Origin: Butyrivibrio sp.
Lineage (GTDB): Bacteria > Bacillota > Clostridia > Lachnospirales > Lachnospiraceae
DNA length: 64,000 nucleotides
Direction of reading: 5' to 3'
Assembly: GCF_017635265.1 (NCBI RefSeq)
Contig: NZ_JAGBLU010000030.1
Coordinates: 53,649 to 117,648, forward strand
In this document: one piece after another, positions 7,899 through 16,169 of the stretch
Layout of the letters: each line of letters begins with the position of its first letter
Position numbering within the stretch: position 1 is the first letter of the stretch
Made by a program: the position numbers and the translations under genes
The notes under the pieces: model-generated
Database searches by the model: none
What the model was told of the DNA's origin: nothing
What the model saw: only the letters and a program-made list of their open reading frames with translations

Positions 7899-9176
7899 TT
7901 ATTCTCCTGCTGGCTCAACGACATTAGCATTTTCTACAAGGAAATCTAATACCTTCTCTGCCATCAAACCTTCTCTGTAAACTTCAGGGTCAATTGTTGC
8001 TTTGAAGTCTTCATATGAGCTGTAAGCTGTTGTTGATGCTGTATCGTAAGCATTCTTAAGATATGCATCTATATCATCATCTGTAACTTCAATTCCTTCA
8101 GCCTTTGCAACTGCTGCAAACATAACGAACTGCTGTGTAGAATTTGTTACCATTTCTTTTAAATAGTCATCTCCTGAAAGAGCTGAGCCTTCATTCTGGA
8201 TCATCATATTGACTATATCACTTGATGTAAGCTGCTTTCCAACGTACATAGAATACATGCTTGCATAGTACTCAAGCTGTTCGTTCTGCTGCTTAAGATA
8301 TCTGTTGTAGAGCTTCTCAGGAACTTCCTTAAACTCGCAATTTGACATAACTGCTGTAAGAACTTCGTTATCTACATTGTTATTGTAAGTATCCTTAGCG
8401 TCCTGTTCAAGTCCGCTTCTGATGTACTCTCTTAAATCTGCAAGATTTGTAACTGCTCTGTCTTCGTAGCCTTCACCGATGTTGCTGAAGTTAGCACCAA
8501 GACCTGCTGCCCACTCATCTGTCATCTCATCTGACTTTACAGAGATGCTGTTGATTGTAACTGTAAAAATAACATCCTTGCCGGCAAGATCTGTAGCACC
8601 GTAATCCTCTGGGAAAGTAAGGTTAAGATCTACCGTATCACCAATATTTGCTCCAACAAGTCCGCTCTCAAAACCATCAATATATGAATTGGATCCGATA
8701 ACGAGATCTGCTCCCTGAGCTGTACCGCCATCAAAAGCTTCACCGCTGTCAGCATATTTACCTACATAATCGATATTTACTGTATCTCCATCCTGAACTG
8801 CTCTGTCTGTAACCTCAGTCATAGGCGGGTTGCTTGAAAAGATGCTGCTGAGCTGGCTCTCTACATCTTCATCTGTAACATTTGGTGCTGCAACTTCTAC
8901 TGTAACACCCTTGTACTCGCCAAGAGTAACAAACTCTTCAGGGTTGATCTCGGCAAGTGTCATTGTCTCAAGGTTTTCAAGATTCTCTAAAGCTGAAATT
9001 GTAGGTGTTGTCTCTGCTGAGCTATCTGAAGCAGCACCTGCAGCCTCATCTGAACTAACAGAGCTGGTCTCTGATGCTGCATTTGTAGCTGTTTCTGTAT
9101 TATTTTTTCCGGTGCAGGCTGTAAGTGATGCAACGACTAAAACTCCAGTCATTAATAACGCGATTTTGTTTCTCAT
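7899..9176 (-). CDS. Trigger-factor-like FKBP prolyl isomerase lipoprotein
   Basis: A 425-residue lipoprotein, probably a folding factor on the outer face of the membrane. Residues 1-20 are a lipoprotein signal, with the lipobox at SLTAC and Cys21 as the lipidated residue, followed by a Ser/Thr/Ala-rich linker to about residue 60. Residues about 127-212 are an FKBP-type peptidyl-prolyl isomerase ([35 protein letters not shown]). Residues 215-420 resemble the helical C-terminal chaperone domain of trigger factor. The ribosome-binding GFRxGK motif of cytosolic trigger factor is absent. PrsA does a comparable job in other Gram-positives, but its parvulin domain is not present here. It starts at ATG 9176 after GGAGGAG. 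Such proteins may help fold the many secreted hydrolases these bacteria make; that link is inference. Confidence 0.85.
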   Translation of the reverse strand: MRNKIALLMTGVLVVASLTACTGKNNTETATNAASETSSVSSDEAAGAASDSSAETTPTISALENLENLETMTLAEINPEEFVTLGEYKGVTVEVAAPNVTDEDVESQLSSIFSSNPPMTEVTDRAVQDGDTVNIDYVGKYADSGEAFDGGTAQGADLVIGSNSYIDGFESGLVGANIGDTVDLNLTFPEDYGATDLAGKDVIFTVTINSISVKSDEMTDEWAAGLGANFSNIGEGYEDRAVTNLADLREYIRSGLEQDAKDTYNNNVDNEVLTAVMSNCEFKEVPEKLYNRYLKQQNEQLEYYASMYSMYVGKQLTSSDIVNMMIQNEGSALSGDDYLKEMVTNSTQQFVMFAAVAKAEGIEVTDDDIDAYLKNAYDTASTTAYSSYEDFKATIDPEVYREGLMAEKVLDFLVENANVVEPAGE

Positions 9177-9352
9177 TTCTAATTCTCCTCCAGTGAAATC
9201 GGTATAATTCCACCTTTCATAACATTTGTAAAAACAATATTTTTTATACTACCACACCTTACAAACAGATTAAAGTATTTTATTTGCTTATCTTCCTAAA
9301 TAATGCTAAAATACAACTTGCTATATTTATATTTATTTTGGAGGATTATATT

Positions 9353-9826
9353 TTGAGTACAGGGGCTATTGTTGCTATTGTTATTTCAGTAATTCTGATT
9401 GCTGCCATCGTTGCACTTATCATTATCGGTAAGAAAGCTCAAAAGAAGCAGGCCGAACAACAGGTTCAGCTTGACGCTATGAAGCAGACAATCACTATGC
9501 TTATAATTGATAAAAAAAGAATGAAACTTAACGAATCAGGTCTTCCTCAGTCAGTTATCGAGCAGACACCTAAACTTCTTAGAAGATCCAAACTTCCAAT
9601 CCTCAAGGTAAGAGTGGGAAACAGAGTTATGAGTCTTATCTGCGATGAAAAGATTTATGATCAGGTTCCTGTAAAAAAGGAAGTAAAAGCTTCCGTAAGT
9701 GGCATTTATGTTACAGAAGTTAAGGGACTTCACGGAAAAGTTCAGGCACCGGAAAAGAAGAAAAGCTTCTTCAAGAACCTTGTTGCCAAGGCGCAGGAAA
9801 AAGCCGGAGCAAAAATGGTTAAATAA
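9353..9826 (+). CDS. Single-pass membrane protein of unknown function
   Basis: The likely start is TTG at 9353, 8 bases after GGAGG; an ATG at 9284 is in frame but has no ribosome binding site. That gives 157 residues. Residues 4-25 are a strong transmembrane segment (IVAIVISVILIAAIVALIII) followed by a Lys/Gln-rich stretch. This topology fits a protein anchored at the membrane with its body in the cytosol. The rest is basic and beta-rich (RRSKLPILKVRVG, VMSLICDEKIYDQVPV) and ends in a Lys-rich tail. No family recognised. It is a stand-alone plus-strand gene, divergent from the lipoprotein chaperone gene and convergent with the DUF1934 gene, with a shared terminator. Confidence 0.7.
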   Translation: MSTGAIVAIVISVILIAAIVALIIIGKKAQKKQAEQQVQLDAMKQTITMLIIDKKRMKLNESGLPQSVIEQTPKLLRRSKLPILKVRVGNRVMSLICDEKIYDQVPVKKEVKASVSGIYVTEVKGLHGKVQAPEKKKSFFKNLVAKAQEKAGAKMVK

Positions 9827-9836
9827 TTGCAAAAAT

Positions 9837-9873
9837 AAAATGCTGGGACAGTTAAACTGTCTCAGCATTTTTT
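9837..9873. terminator. Bidirectional terminator between convergent genes
   Basis: The arms AAAATGCTGGGACAGT and ACTGTCTCAGCATTTT pair with one mismatch around a 2-3 base loop, with A and T runs on the outer sides, so it works in both directions. It overlaps the last codons of the DUF1934 gene. Confidence 0.85.
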
Positions 9874-10304
9874 ATTTCAATAATTATCATCGAATCTGAC
9901 AAAACTTCTCCGCCCATCTCAAGTTCATACTCTGCCATGAGCTTCATTTCCTCTTCATGTCTGATATTTATAAAGTCAAAACTGGTAGTTACAACTTTCA
10001 TCTGCATTGTGCCATATGGCGTCTCATATGCTGTGTCGTACTCAAGCTCTTTTCCAAAGGCAAGTCTGGAACTCATATCCCCTCCACGGGTAATTTCCAT
10101 GCTGTTGCCATCAGATGCAATGCAGACTTTATTGTGAATACAAAGCTCTCCGCTTCCTGTATCCTGTTTTTCATCATATTCTATAACTTTACTGCCATCA
10201 TCAAGAGTTTCATACATTCCTGAAGACGTTGTAACTATTTTTTCTGTGGGCTCACCCGGTCTTGAATGAATGCCGGTTACATTAACATCTACGTTTTTTC
10301 TCAT
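9852..10304 (-). CDS. DUF1934 family protein (YwiB-like)
   Basis: 150 residues, starting at ATG 10304, which sits 5 bases after a GAGG box; an in-frame GTG at 10310 overlaps that box. The sequence has the small beta-barrel pattern of DUF1934 (calycin-like): alternating strands such as KIVTTSSGMYETL, YDEKQDTGSGELCIHNK, and a C-terminal MAEYELEMGGEVLSDSMIIIEI. The function of the family is not established. It is cytosolic, without signal or membrane segments. It follows ispE after only 11 bases and is therefore likely in one transcript with it. The last bases of the gene form one arm of the downstream terminator. Confidence 0.8.
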   Translation of the reverse strand: MRKNVDVNVTGIHSRPGEPTEKIVTTSSGMYETLDDGSKVIEYDEKQDTGSGELCIHNKVCIASDGNSMEITRGGDMSSRLAFGKELEYDTAYETPYGTMQMKVVTTSFDFINIRHEEEMKLMAEYELEMGGEVLSDSMIIIEIKNAETV

Positions 10305-10315
10305 ATTCACCTCGC

Positions 10316-11185
10316 TTATTCCTCTGGTGTGAGCGGTCCGGATAAAAAGAGTTCCGGCGCAAGTCCGCTTTTCTCCACAGCATCTCTTGCTTTTTCTGCC
10401 TTTGACCTGTCATCAAAGATAGCAAAAACAGTAGGACCACTTCCTGTCATAAACGCTTTTATAGCACCATTTTCTTCAAGGATATTTTCAATTTTTCCGA
10501 TTTCTTCATATCTTGATGCTGTTACCGGTTCAAGCACATTTCCAATAAGGCTACACATCTCATGAATATTGCCATTCTCAATTGCACTCTTAATACCGTC
10601 AATGTCCGGATGGCTTTCAATTTCTTTACTGTCAAGTTCTTTATATACCCAGCCTGTAGATACATCTATCGCCGGTTTTGCTATTACGATATCGCAATGA
10701 GGAAGATCTCTTACCTCAGTAAGTACCTCGCCAATTCCTTCAGCCAGCATGGTTCCTCCCATTATGCAATATGGAATGTCCGCACCAAGACTAACTGCCA
10801 GGTCACATAATTCTTTTTTACTAAGTCCCAGGTTCCATAGCCGGTTTAGTGCTATATAAGCTGCCGCTCCGTCTGTGCTTCCCCCCGCCATACCTGCGGC
10901 AACCGGAATTCTTTTTACCAGATTAATATTGGCACCTTTTTTTACATTAAATTTATCCTGAAGCTGCCTCGCAACTTTACAGATAAGGTTACTGTCATCA
11001 GTAGGTATCTTGGGCGATGACGCTGTTAAAACTATTTCTCCGGTCTCATTATCTTCAAAATCCAATGTATCGTATAAATCCACATTTTGCATTATCATCC
11101 GAACAATGTGGTAACCATCGGCTCTTTTGCCTGTTACATCCAGTCCAAGGTTGATTTTTGCGTATGCTTTGCGAGTTATTTTCAT
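10316..11185 (-). CDS. ispE: 4-diphosphocytidyl-2-C-methyl-D-erythritol kinase
   Basis: A GHMP kinase that phosphorylates CDP-methylerythritol in the non-mevalonate isoprenoid pathway. It is 289 residues long from ATG 11185, which has GGAG 10 bases upstream; an in-frame ATG at 11230 has no good ribosome binding site. The N-terminus ITRKAYAKINLGLDV carries the conserved Lys/Asn substrate contact, and PVAAGMAGGSTDGAA is the GHMP ATP loop. The C-terminal GSGPTVFAIFDD motif is also present. The DUF1934 gene follows after 11 bases. Upstream lies a divergent sigma-28 promoter serving 11366-11998. Nothing unusual in length or residues. Confidence 0.95.
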   Translation of the reverse strand: MKITRKAYAKINLGLDVTGKRADGYHIVRMIMQNVDLYDTLDFEDNETGEIVLTASSPKIPTDDSNLICKVARQLQDKFNVKKGANINLVKRIPVAAGMAGGSTDGAAAYIALNRLWNLGLSKKELCDLAVSLGADIPYCIMGGTMLAEGIGEVLTEVRDLPHCDIVIAKPAIDVSTGWVYKELDSKEIESHPDIDGIKSAIENGNIHEMCSLIGNVLEPVTASRYEEIGKIENILEENGAIKAFMTGSGPTVFAIFDDRSKAEKARDAVEKSGLAPELFLSGPLTPEE

Positions 11186-11267
11186 GTAAATCCGCTCCAA
11201 ATCTATCTTTTCTACAATCTTCTCAAACATTTACCACAAACTCAAGAAAAAAAATTAAAAAAAAGAC

Positions 11268-11294
11268 TAAAGTTTTTAAAAATAATGCCGATAT
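11268..11294 (+). promoter_or_regulatory. Sigma-28 (SigD/FliA) promoter
   Basis: TAAAGTTT at 11268-11275 and GCCGATAT at 11287-11294 are separated by exactly 11 bases, a full match to the flagellar sigma-28 consensus (TAAAGTTT-N11-GCCGATAA) except for the last base. It lies 72 bases before the ATG at 11366. Confidence 0.9.
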
Positions 11295-11365
11295 GAGGAG
11301 TAGGTAAACTATAGTTTCGTTTTAGCGCGGTTTTTTTAGGGGCCTACGCGGAAAAGGAGTTCTAT

Positions 11366-11998
11366 ATGGGCGTAAACGGAGTTACCGAGGTTACTAACAA
11401 CATCGCAACCACCTATGCTTCTACAGTCAATCCTTCATCTGTTGAAGAGAAGAAAAAAGACAATGAAGTAAAGGTGAAAGCTGAAGCCGCTGCCGTATAC
11501 GAGAAGTCCGGTGAAGGAAGTGAACAGACTTCCAAAACAACTTCAAAAGATACGGACAGAACCCAGATCATTAGACAGATGCAGGCTGATGTAGAAGTCC
11601 GCAAACAACAGCTTTTGGACATTGTCCGGAAGATGATGGGCAAGCAGGCAAAAGCCTACGGCATAGCTAATTCTGACAATGATGAGGATTCTATGTGGAA
11701 ATTCCTTGCAAAAGGAGATTTCACAGTTGATGCAGCGACAAAGGCGCAGGCACAGGCAGATGTCGCAGAGGATGGATATTGGGGTGTAAACAAGACCTCC
11801 GAAAGAATCCTTGATTTTGCCAAGACTCTGGCTGGAGACGACCCTGATAAACTCGAAAAGATGAGAGAAGCTTTCGAGAAGGGGTATGCACAGGCTGAAA
11901 ATACCTGGGGCGGAGAGCTTCCGGAAATATCAAAACAGACCTATGCTGCTGTCATGAAAGGGTTCGACGAACTCACCGGTAAAACAGACAGTGAGTAA
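11366..11998 (+). CDS. Unknown protein of the SigD (motility) regulon
   Basis: 210 residues from an ATG with AAAGGAG 6 bases upstream, read from a consensus sigma-28 promoter. That makes membership in the motility and chemotaxis regulon likely. Residues 1-65 are low-complexity Ser/Thr/Lys/Glu and probably disordered. Residues about 65-205 are helical and contain WKFLAKGDFTVDAATKAQAQ, EDGYWGVNKTSERILDFA and GELPEISKQTYAAVMKGF. I recall related proteins in flagellated Lachnospiraceae as DUF5610-like and mislabelled as hydrogenase-4 component G; no hydrogenase feature is visible here. No signal or membrane segment. It stands alone with a terminator downstream, far from any flagellar operon in the window. 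It might be an accessory flagellar or cell-envelope factor; the real function is unknown. Confidence 0.8.
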   Translation: MGVNGVTEVTNNIATTYASTVNPSSVEEKKKDNEVKVKAEAAAVYEKSGEGSEQTSKTTSKDTDRTQIIRQMQADVEVRKQQLLDIVRKMMGKQAKAYGIANSDNDEDSMWKFLAKGDFTVDAATKAQAQADVAEDGYWGVNKTSERILDFAKTLAGDDPDKLEKMREAFEKGYAQAENTWGGELPEISKQTYAAVMKGFDELTGKTDSE

Positions 11999-12021
11999 GG
12001 ACTAAAAGTTGCTAGTAATCG

Positions 12022-12059
12022 AAAAGGAAGAGCTAAACCGGCTCTTCCTTTTCTTTTTA
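12022..12059. terminator. Bidirectional terminator between the SigD-regulated gene and pyrD
   Basis: AAAAGGAAGAGC at 12022-12033 pairs perfectly with GCTCTTCCTTTT at 12041-12052 across a 7-base loop, followed by CTTTTTAT. The A-rich left side serves the minus strand (pyrD). Confidence 0.9.
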
Positions 12060-12962
12060 TTCAACAATCCCTCGTATACTGTTAATATCATCAACGTGGC
12101 AGTCTCTCATGTACTTTTCTATTCCATCCACTGTTTTTTCAGTAAGATATGGATCGTGGAAATTCATAGCTCCTACTGCAACAGCTGTTGCACCTGCCAT
12201 TATAAATTCTATGGCATCTTCAGCATTTGCTATTCCGCCCATTCCTATAATCGGAATGTTAACAGCCCTTGATGCCTCATAAACCATTCTTACAGCCACA
12301 GGCTTAATTGCCGGGCCGGACAAGCCTCCGGTCTTGTTTGCAAGAGCAAATTTTCTCTTATAAATATCAATCTTCATTCCGGTGATTGTATTTATAAGGG
12401 ATATGGCATCCGCACCTGCCGCTTCTGCTGCCTTTGCCATTTCAGCAATGCTCGTTACATTAGGACTGAGCTTCATGATTATAGGCTTTTTTGAAACCTT
12501 TTTTATCCTGCTTGTTATATCAAAAAGCGCATCCTTGTTCTGTCCGAAAGCTATTGCTCCTTCCTTGACATTGGGACATGATACATTGATTTCAAGCATA
12601 TCAACTCTGGCTTCATCTGAAAGCTTTTCCACAACTTCAAGGTAATCCTCTACAGTTTTTCCACAAACATTGACTATTACCTTTGTATCATAGCTCTTGA
12701 GAAACTCCAAATCTCTTTTCACAAATACATCTATTCCCGGGTTCTGAAGACCTATAGCATTGAGCATTCCGCCGTACACTTCTGCAACTCTCGGCGTGGG
12801 GTTCCCCTCCCATGGCACATTGGCAACACCTTTTGTAACTACTGCACCTAGCTTATTCAGATCAACAAAATCGGCATACTCCATTCCAGAACCAAAGGTT
12901 CCCGAAGCTGTCATTACCGGATTTTTAAATTCAACTCCTGCTATCTTAACTTTCGTATTCAT
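12057..12962 (-). CDS. pyrD: Dihydroorotate dehydrogenase class 1B, catalytic subunit
   Basis: Oxidises dihydroorotate to orotate in pyrimidine synthesis. 301 residues, TIM barrel with FMN. Markers are NPVMTASGTFGSG at about 15, the Cys-type active-site loop INVSCPNVKEG (class 1B uses Cys as base), KLSPNVTSIAEMAKA and GMGGIANAEDAIEFIMAGA near the C-terminus. It pairs with PyrK, which carries FAD and a 2Fe-2S cluster and passes electrons to NAD, and is encoded just upstream (38-base gap). Transcription order is pyrC-pyrK-pyrD. Other pyr genes (pyrB, pyrE, pyrF, carAB) are not in the window. Confidence 0.96.
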   Translation of the reverse strand: MNTKVKIAGVEFKNPVMTASGTFGSGMEYADFVDLNKLGAVVTKGVANVPWEGNPTPRVAEVYGGMLNAIGLQNPGIDVFVKRDLEFLKSYDTKVIVNVCGKTVEDYLEVVEKLSDEARVDMLEINVSCPNVKEGAIAFGQNKDALFDITSRIKKVSKKPIIMKLSPNVTSIAEMAKAAEAAGADAISLINTITGMKIDIYKRKFALANKTGGLSGPAIKPVAVRMVYEASRAVNIPIIGMGGIANAEDAIEFIMAGATAVAVGAMNFHDPYLTEKTVDGIEKYMRDCHVDDINSIRGIVE

Positions 12963-13000
12963 ATAATCTATTCTCTCGCAATCCTTAAATAATCTGCAAT

Positions 13001-13783
13001 TTACATATCAAGATCATCGGCATCAAACACAGGGCCATCTGTACAGATTCTGGCATTTTTTACATGTGAATGATTATCTGTCTCTTTTGTCTTACAAATA
13101 CATCCAAGACACGCTCCTACTCCGCAGGCCATTTTCTCCTCCAGGGAAAGATATGCCTTAATTCCATTTTCCTTCGCATATGCCTTAATTCCCTTAAGCA
13201 TCGGCATCGGTCCACAGGCAAATATGACATCGCAGTCAATTTTGTTTTCTTTGATGGCATCTATAACATTTCCTTTTGTTCCAACGCTTCCATCATCAGA
13301 TGCAATATACAGATCAACATATTTTTTGAAATCATCGGAAAGAAAGACTTCAGAATTTCTGTATCCCATAACAGCCTTTACGTCTGCTGCACCGTTAAGT
13401 TTCTTTGCTGTTTCCAATAAAGGCGGAACTCCAATTCCACCACCCATCAGAATAACTCTTTTCCCTGCTGCCTTATCAAGTGGAAAGCCATTCCCCAGAG
13501 GTCCGAGAATCATCATATAATCTCCCGGCTGATACAATGAAAACTCAGCAGTTCCTGTTCCAACGACTCTGTAAACCAGCCTGATTGCAGTCCTATCCTC
13601 GTTCACCTCACAGACACTTATAGGCCTTGGTAAAAGAGCTGCCTTATTGACTGTGTAGACTCCAACAAACTGGCCCGGATGTGTGTTTTCGGCAATTTCT
13701 GTTTCAAGCCACAGATCATAAATACCCTCTGCCAGCAGTTTCTGACTTATTACCTTTGCTTCTTTTTTAATCTTCTTTGTCAT
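13001..13783 (-). CDS. pyrK: Dihydroorotate dehydrogenase electron transfer subunit
   Basis: Electron-transfer partner of PyrD: takes electrons from its FMN to NAD through FAD and a 2Fe-2S centre. 260 residues. The N-terminal FAD barrel has LPRPISVCEV, the NAD-binding part has MGGGIGVPPLLETAK and FACGPMPMLKG, and the C-terminal cluster motif is CGVGACLGCICK plus a final Cys in ARICTDGPVF, four ligands in all. The start ATG overlaps the pyrC stop by four bases (ATGA), a sign of translational coupling. Confidence 0.96.
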   Translation of the reverse strand: MTKKIKKEAKVISQKLLAEGIYDLWLETEIAENTHPGQFVGVYTVNKAALLPRPISVCEVNEDRTAIRLVYRVVGTGTAEFSLYQPGDYMMILGPLGNGFPLDKAAGKRVILMGGGIGVPPLLETAKKLNGAADVKAVMGYRNSEVFLSDDFKKYVDLYIASDDGSVGTKGNVIDAIKENKIDCDVIFACGPMPMLKGIKAYAKENGIKAYLSLEEKMACGVGACLGCICKTKETDNHSHVKNARICTDGPVFDADDLDM

Positions 13784-15120
13784 GATTTATATATAACCTT
13801 TCCTTTGCAAATGGTATATAAAACTTTTCCCGGAAGTCTTTCACCTAAAAACGGTGTATTGGAAGACTTGGACTGGCTTTGAACAAAATTCCACTCTTCA
13901 GCCGGGTTAAATATGACCAGGTCGGCAAAACCGCCTTCTTTTATCTTGCCGGCATCAAGTCCATATATTTCGGCAGGATTGACAGTCATAGCCTTTAACA
14001 GATCCATAAGGCTGACATATCCCTTATTTACAAGCTCTCTTATTCCAAGAGCAAGTGATGTTTCAAGACCTGTTATGCCACTTGGCGCACTTTTTAAATC
14101 TTTTGCCTTTTCCTGTCTGGCATGCGGTGCATGATCTGTTGCAATCATTTCAATCGTGCCATCCTTTATTCCCTCTATTATTGCCAGCCTGTCACTTTCA
14201 AGTCTAAGCGGAGGATTCATTTTAGCAAGTGATCCATATTTTAAAAGAGCATTCTCTGTAAGTGTAAAATGATGAGGTGTTGCCTCAGCATGCACTTTGA
14301 CTCCTTCTTTTTGGGCATTTCTTATAAGCTCAACTGATTCGGCTGCACTGATATGCTGCACAGTGATGCTTGCTCCGGTTCTTCTTGCTATTTCAATATC
14401 TCTTTGCACCATTGAGATTTCAGCTTCTCTCGGCGAGCCGACAAGCCCTAATTTCTGAGCAACTTCGCCTGCATTGACACCGTTATCGGTAATAAATGAA
14501 GGATTCTCCTCATGAAGGCTTATAACTTTTCCTAATCTGGCAGCCTCATTGCAAGCCTTCTCCATAAGACCTTCATCAACAATCGGTTTACCGTCATCCG
14601 TGAAAAGAACTGCTCCTGCTCTCACAAGTGCATCCGTATCAACAAGCTCTTTTCCTGCCATCTGCTTTGTCACATTGCCACAGACATAAATATTAAGCCC
14701 TGTCCGAGAGCCTCTGTCCAACACATCTTTTATAGTGTCTGTGTTGTCCATATGCGGCTCTGTGTTGCCCATCATTACAACGCTTGTAAATCCACCTCTT
14801 GCAGCAGTCTTTGCACCGGTTTCGATGTCTTCCTTATAGGTAAATCCGGGATCTCTGAAATGAACATGCCCATCAACAAGTCCCGGAGCCACGATACATC
14901 CCGCAGCATCTATTGTAATAAGCGCATCGCCTTCTTCATTCCCGGCTCCATTTTCAGATTCCATTCCGCCTTCCGACATAAGCATACTTTCGGTTGCCAT
15001 ATCATCAAGGCTTCCGCACATGCCTATTCTAGCTATTTTTTCTCCGTCTACCAGCACGTCCACAAGCCCGCACAGTCCCGTCGCCGGGTCCATCAATTGT
15101 CCATTTTTGATCAGTAACAT
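13780..15120 (-). CDS. pyrC: Dihydroorotase, with a short acidic insertion
   Basis: Closes carbamoyl-aspartate to dihydroorotate. The amidohydrolase metal motif DGHVHFRDPG comes after about 60 residues, followed by the carboxylated-Lys region, HEENPS, VQHIS and the catalytic Asp in ATDHAPH. I prefer ATG 15120 (446 residues), six bases after AAGGGG; an ATG two codons upstream abuts that box. Between the first beta-strands and the metal motif (about residues 38-68) there is an insertion rich in Met, Glu, Ser and Gly (ESMLMSEGGMESENG) that ordinary PyrC proteins lack. It looks like a surface loop and should not touch the active site. First gene of pyrC-pyrK-pyrD, divergent from plsC. No PyrR attenuator is evident in the leader. 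Confidence 0.95.
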   Translation of the reverse strand: MLLIKNGQLMDPATGLCGLVDVLVDGEKIARIGMCGSLDDMATESMLMSEGGMESENGAGNEEGDALITIDAAGCIVAPGLVDGHVHFRDPGFTYKEDIETGAKTAARGGFTSVVMMGNTEPHMDNTDTIKDVLDRGSRTGLNIYVCGNVTKQMAGKELVDTDALVRAGAVLFTDDGKPIVDEGLMEKACNEAARLGKVISLHEENPSFITDNGVNAGEVAQKLGLVGSPREAEISMVQRDIEIARRTGASITVQHISAAESVELIRNAQKEGVKVHAEATPHHFTLTENALLKYGSLAKMNPPLRLESDRLAIIEGIKDGTIEMIATDHAPHARQEKAKDLKSAPSGITGLETSLALGIRELVNKGYVSLMDLLKAMTVNPAEIYGLDAGKIKEGGFADLVIFNPAEEWNFVQSQSKSSNTPFLGERLPGKVLYTICKGKVIYKS

Positions 15121-15273
15121 TTGCATCCCCTTGAAATATTAATTTATCTCTATGGTATATAATGCAATAATACTCCTGTGATTTTCAAGTTAAAAATACT
15201 CTTTCTATTTTTTACAAGCCATGAGAAAATAGATGAAGAATTTTATCAATAAGTATAGAAAGGCAAAACAATA

Positions 15274-16005
15274 ATGATTCGTTTAGTTCTCGCAGTTTTA
15301 TTTGTAGCGATATTTTTAATAGTCAGTCTCCCTATTCAGGGCATTCTCTGGATTGTCGGAAAGTTTAATCCTATGGCCAAAAAGACACTGTCACTTGCCA
15401 TCGTAAGTTGGGCATTTAACGTAGTCATATTTATTTCAGGAGTTAAAAGAACTGTTATAGGTGAGGAAAATGTCCCCAAAGACAAAGCCGTTCTCTATGT
15501 CGGTAATCACAGAAGCATCTTTGATGTAGTACTTTGTTATCCGAGAGTTCCAAGTCCTACAGGTTTCATAGCCAAAAAAGAAATTTTAAAAGTACCTCTT
15601 CTTAATATCTGGATGATCTATATGGACTGTCTCTTCCTTGACAGATCAGACCTCAAGAAGGGACTTGAAATGATCCTGACTGCAATCGAAAAAGTCAAAA
15701 ATGGTATTTCAATTTTTATATACCCTGAAGGTACGAGGAACAAGACAGACCAGCCTCTCGGTGAATTTCACAAAGGTAGTTTTAAAATTGCCCAAAGAAC
15801 CAACTGCCCAATCATTCCGGTTGTTGTGACTCATACTGAAGAGATTCTTGAAAATCATTTCCCATTCATTAAATCCACTCATGTGACTATTGAATACTGT
15901 AAACCGGTTGTCATGAGTGAACTCTCTAAAGAGAACCAGAAAAACATAGACCTTTACGTAAAAGACATAATTGAAAAAACCTACATAAAAAATACAAATG
16001 CATAA
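15274..16005 (+). CDS. plsC: 1-acylglycerol-3-phosphate acyltransferase
   Basis: Acylates lysophosphatidic acid to phosphatidic acid at the membrane in phospholipid synthesis. 243 residues. An N-terminal membrane segment (residues 3-26) is followed by the acyltransferase signature NHRSIFDV (the HX4D motif), then a binding-site block around DRSDLKKG and the glycerol-phosphate binding motif YPEGTRNK. AAAGG precedes the ATG by 10 bases. The gene is divergent from pyrC and ends just before three hairpins at 16011-16168. The family also includes lipid A-like and ornithine-lipid acyltransferases, but the motif set fits PlsC best. Confidence 0.93.
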   Translation: MIRLVLAVLFVAIFLIVSLPIQGILWIVGKFNPMAKKTLSLAIVSWAFNVVIFISGVKRTVIGEENVPKDKAVLYVGNHRSIFDVVLCYPRVPSPTGFIAKKEILKVPLLNIWMIYMDCLFLDRSDLKKGLEMILTAIEKVKNGISIFIYPEGTRNKTDQPLGEFHKGSFKIAQRTNCPIIPVVVTHTEEILENHFPFIKSTHVTIEYCKPVVMSELSKENQKNIDLYVKDIIEKTYIKNTNA

Positions 16006-16010
16006 ATAAA

Positions 16011-16090
16011 GAGTCGCTCGCGACTCTTCGCGCCCGAGCGGTATTGCGAAGCAATTAATTTCATTGCCGCGAGGTGCGCATCTTTAGCGG
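16011..16090. repeat. GC-richer palindromic intergenic element after plsC
   Basis: GAGTCGC and GCGACTC (16011-16017 / 16020-16026) form a tight hairpin. The next 60 bases contain a smaller ATTGC-GAA-GCAAT hairpin and complementary GCGC/GCGC ends, so this stretch can fold into a branched structure. It resembles a REP-like intergenic element by its dense nested palindromes and higher GC than its surroundings. Confidence 0.5.
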
Positions 16091-16094
16091 AGCG

Positions 16095-16138
16095 TTTTTT
16101 AATATCATAGGAATGCAATTTCCTATGATATTAAAAAA
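16095..16138. repeat. Perfect 19-bp inverted repeat
   Basis: Bases 16095-16113 are the exact inverse complement of 16120-16138, with a 6-base loop TGCAAT. The outer six pairs are T/A, so the hairpin has U-tracts on either strand and can act as a terminator in both directions. Confidence 0.8.
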
Positions 16139-16168
16139 TGGCGAGTGCTTCTCCACTCGCCATTTTTT
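16133..16168. terminator. Bidirectional terminator between plsC and ddl
   Basis: AAAAAATGGCGAGTG pairs perfectly with CACTCGCCATTTTTT over 15 bases around the loop CTTCTC. It shares a few bases with the previous 19-bp repeat, so the two may compete. It ends two bases before the ddl stop codon. Confidence 0.92.
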
Positions 16169-16169
16169 A

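Noticed and set aside
6478-9176. T-box leader for asnS
   Set aside because: The gap to the preceding gene is only 29 bases; the same holds for metG (28 bases). No T-box sequence is present.
11366-11998. Hydrogenase-4 component G annotation that I recall for related proteins
   Set aside because: No metal-binding or hydrogenase feature is visible, and the sigma-28 promoter points to the motility regulon instead.
13780-15273. PyrR-type attenuator or riboswitch upstream of pyrC
   Set aside because: The 147-base pyrC-plsC gap has no PyrR-binding loop, terminator/antiterminator pair or known riboswitch core.
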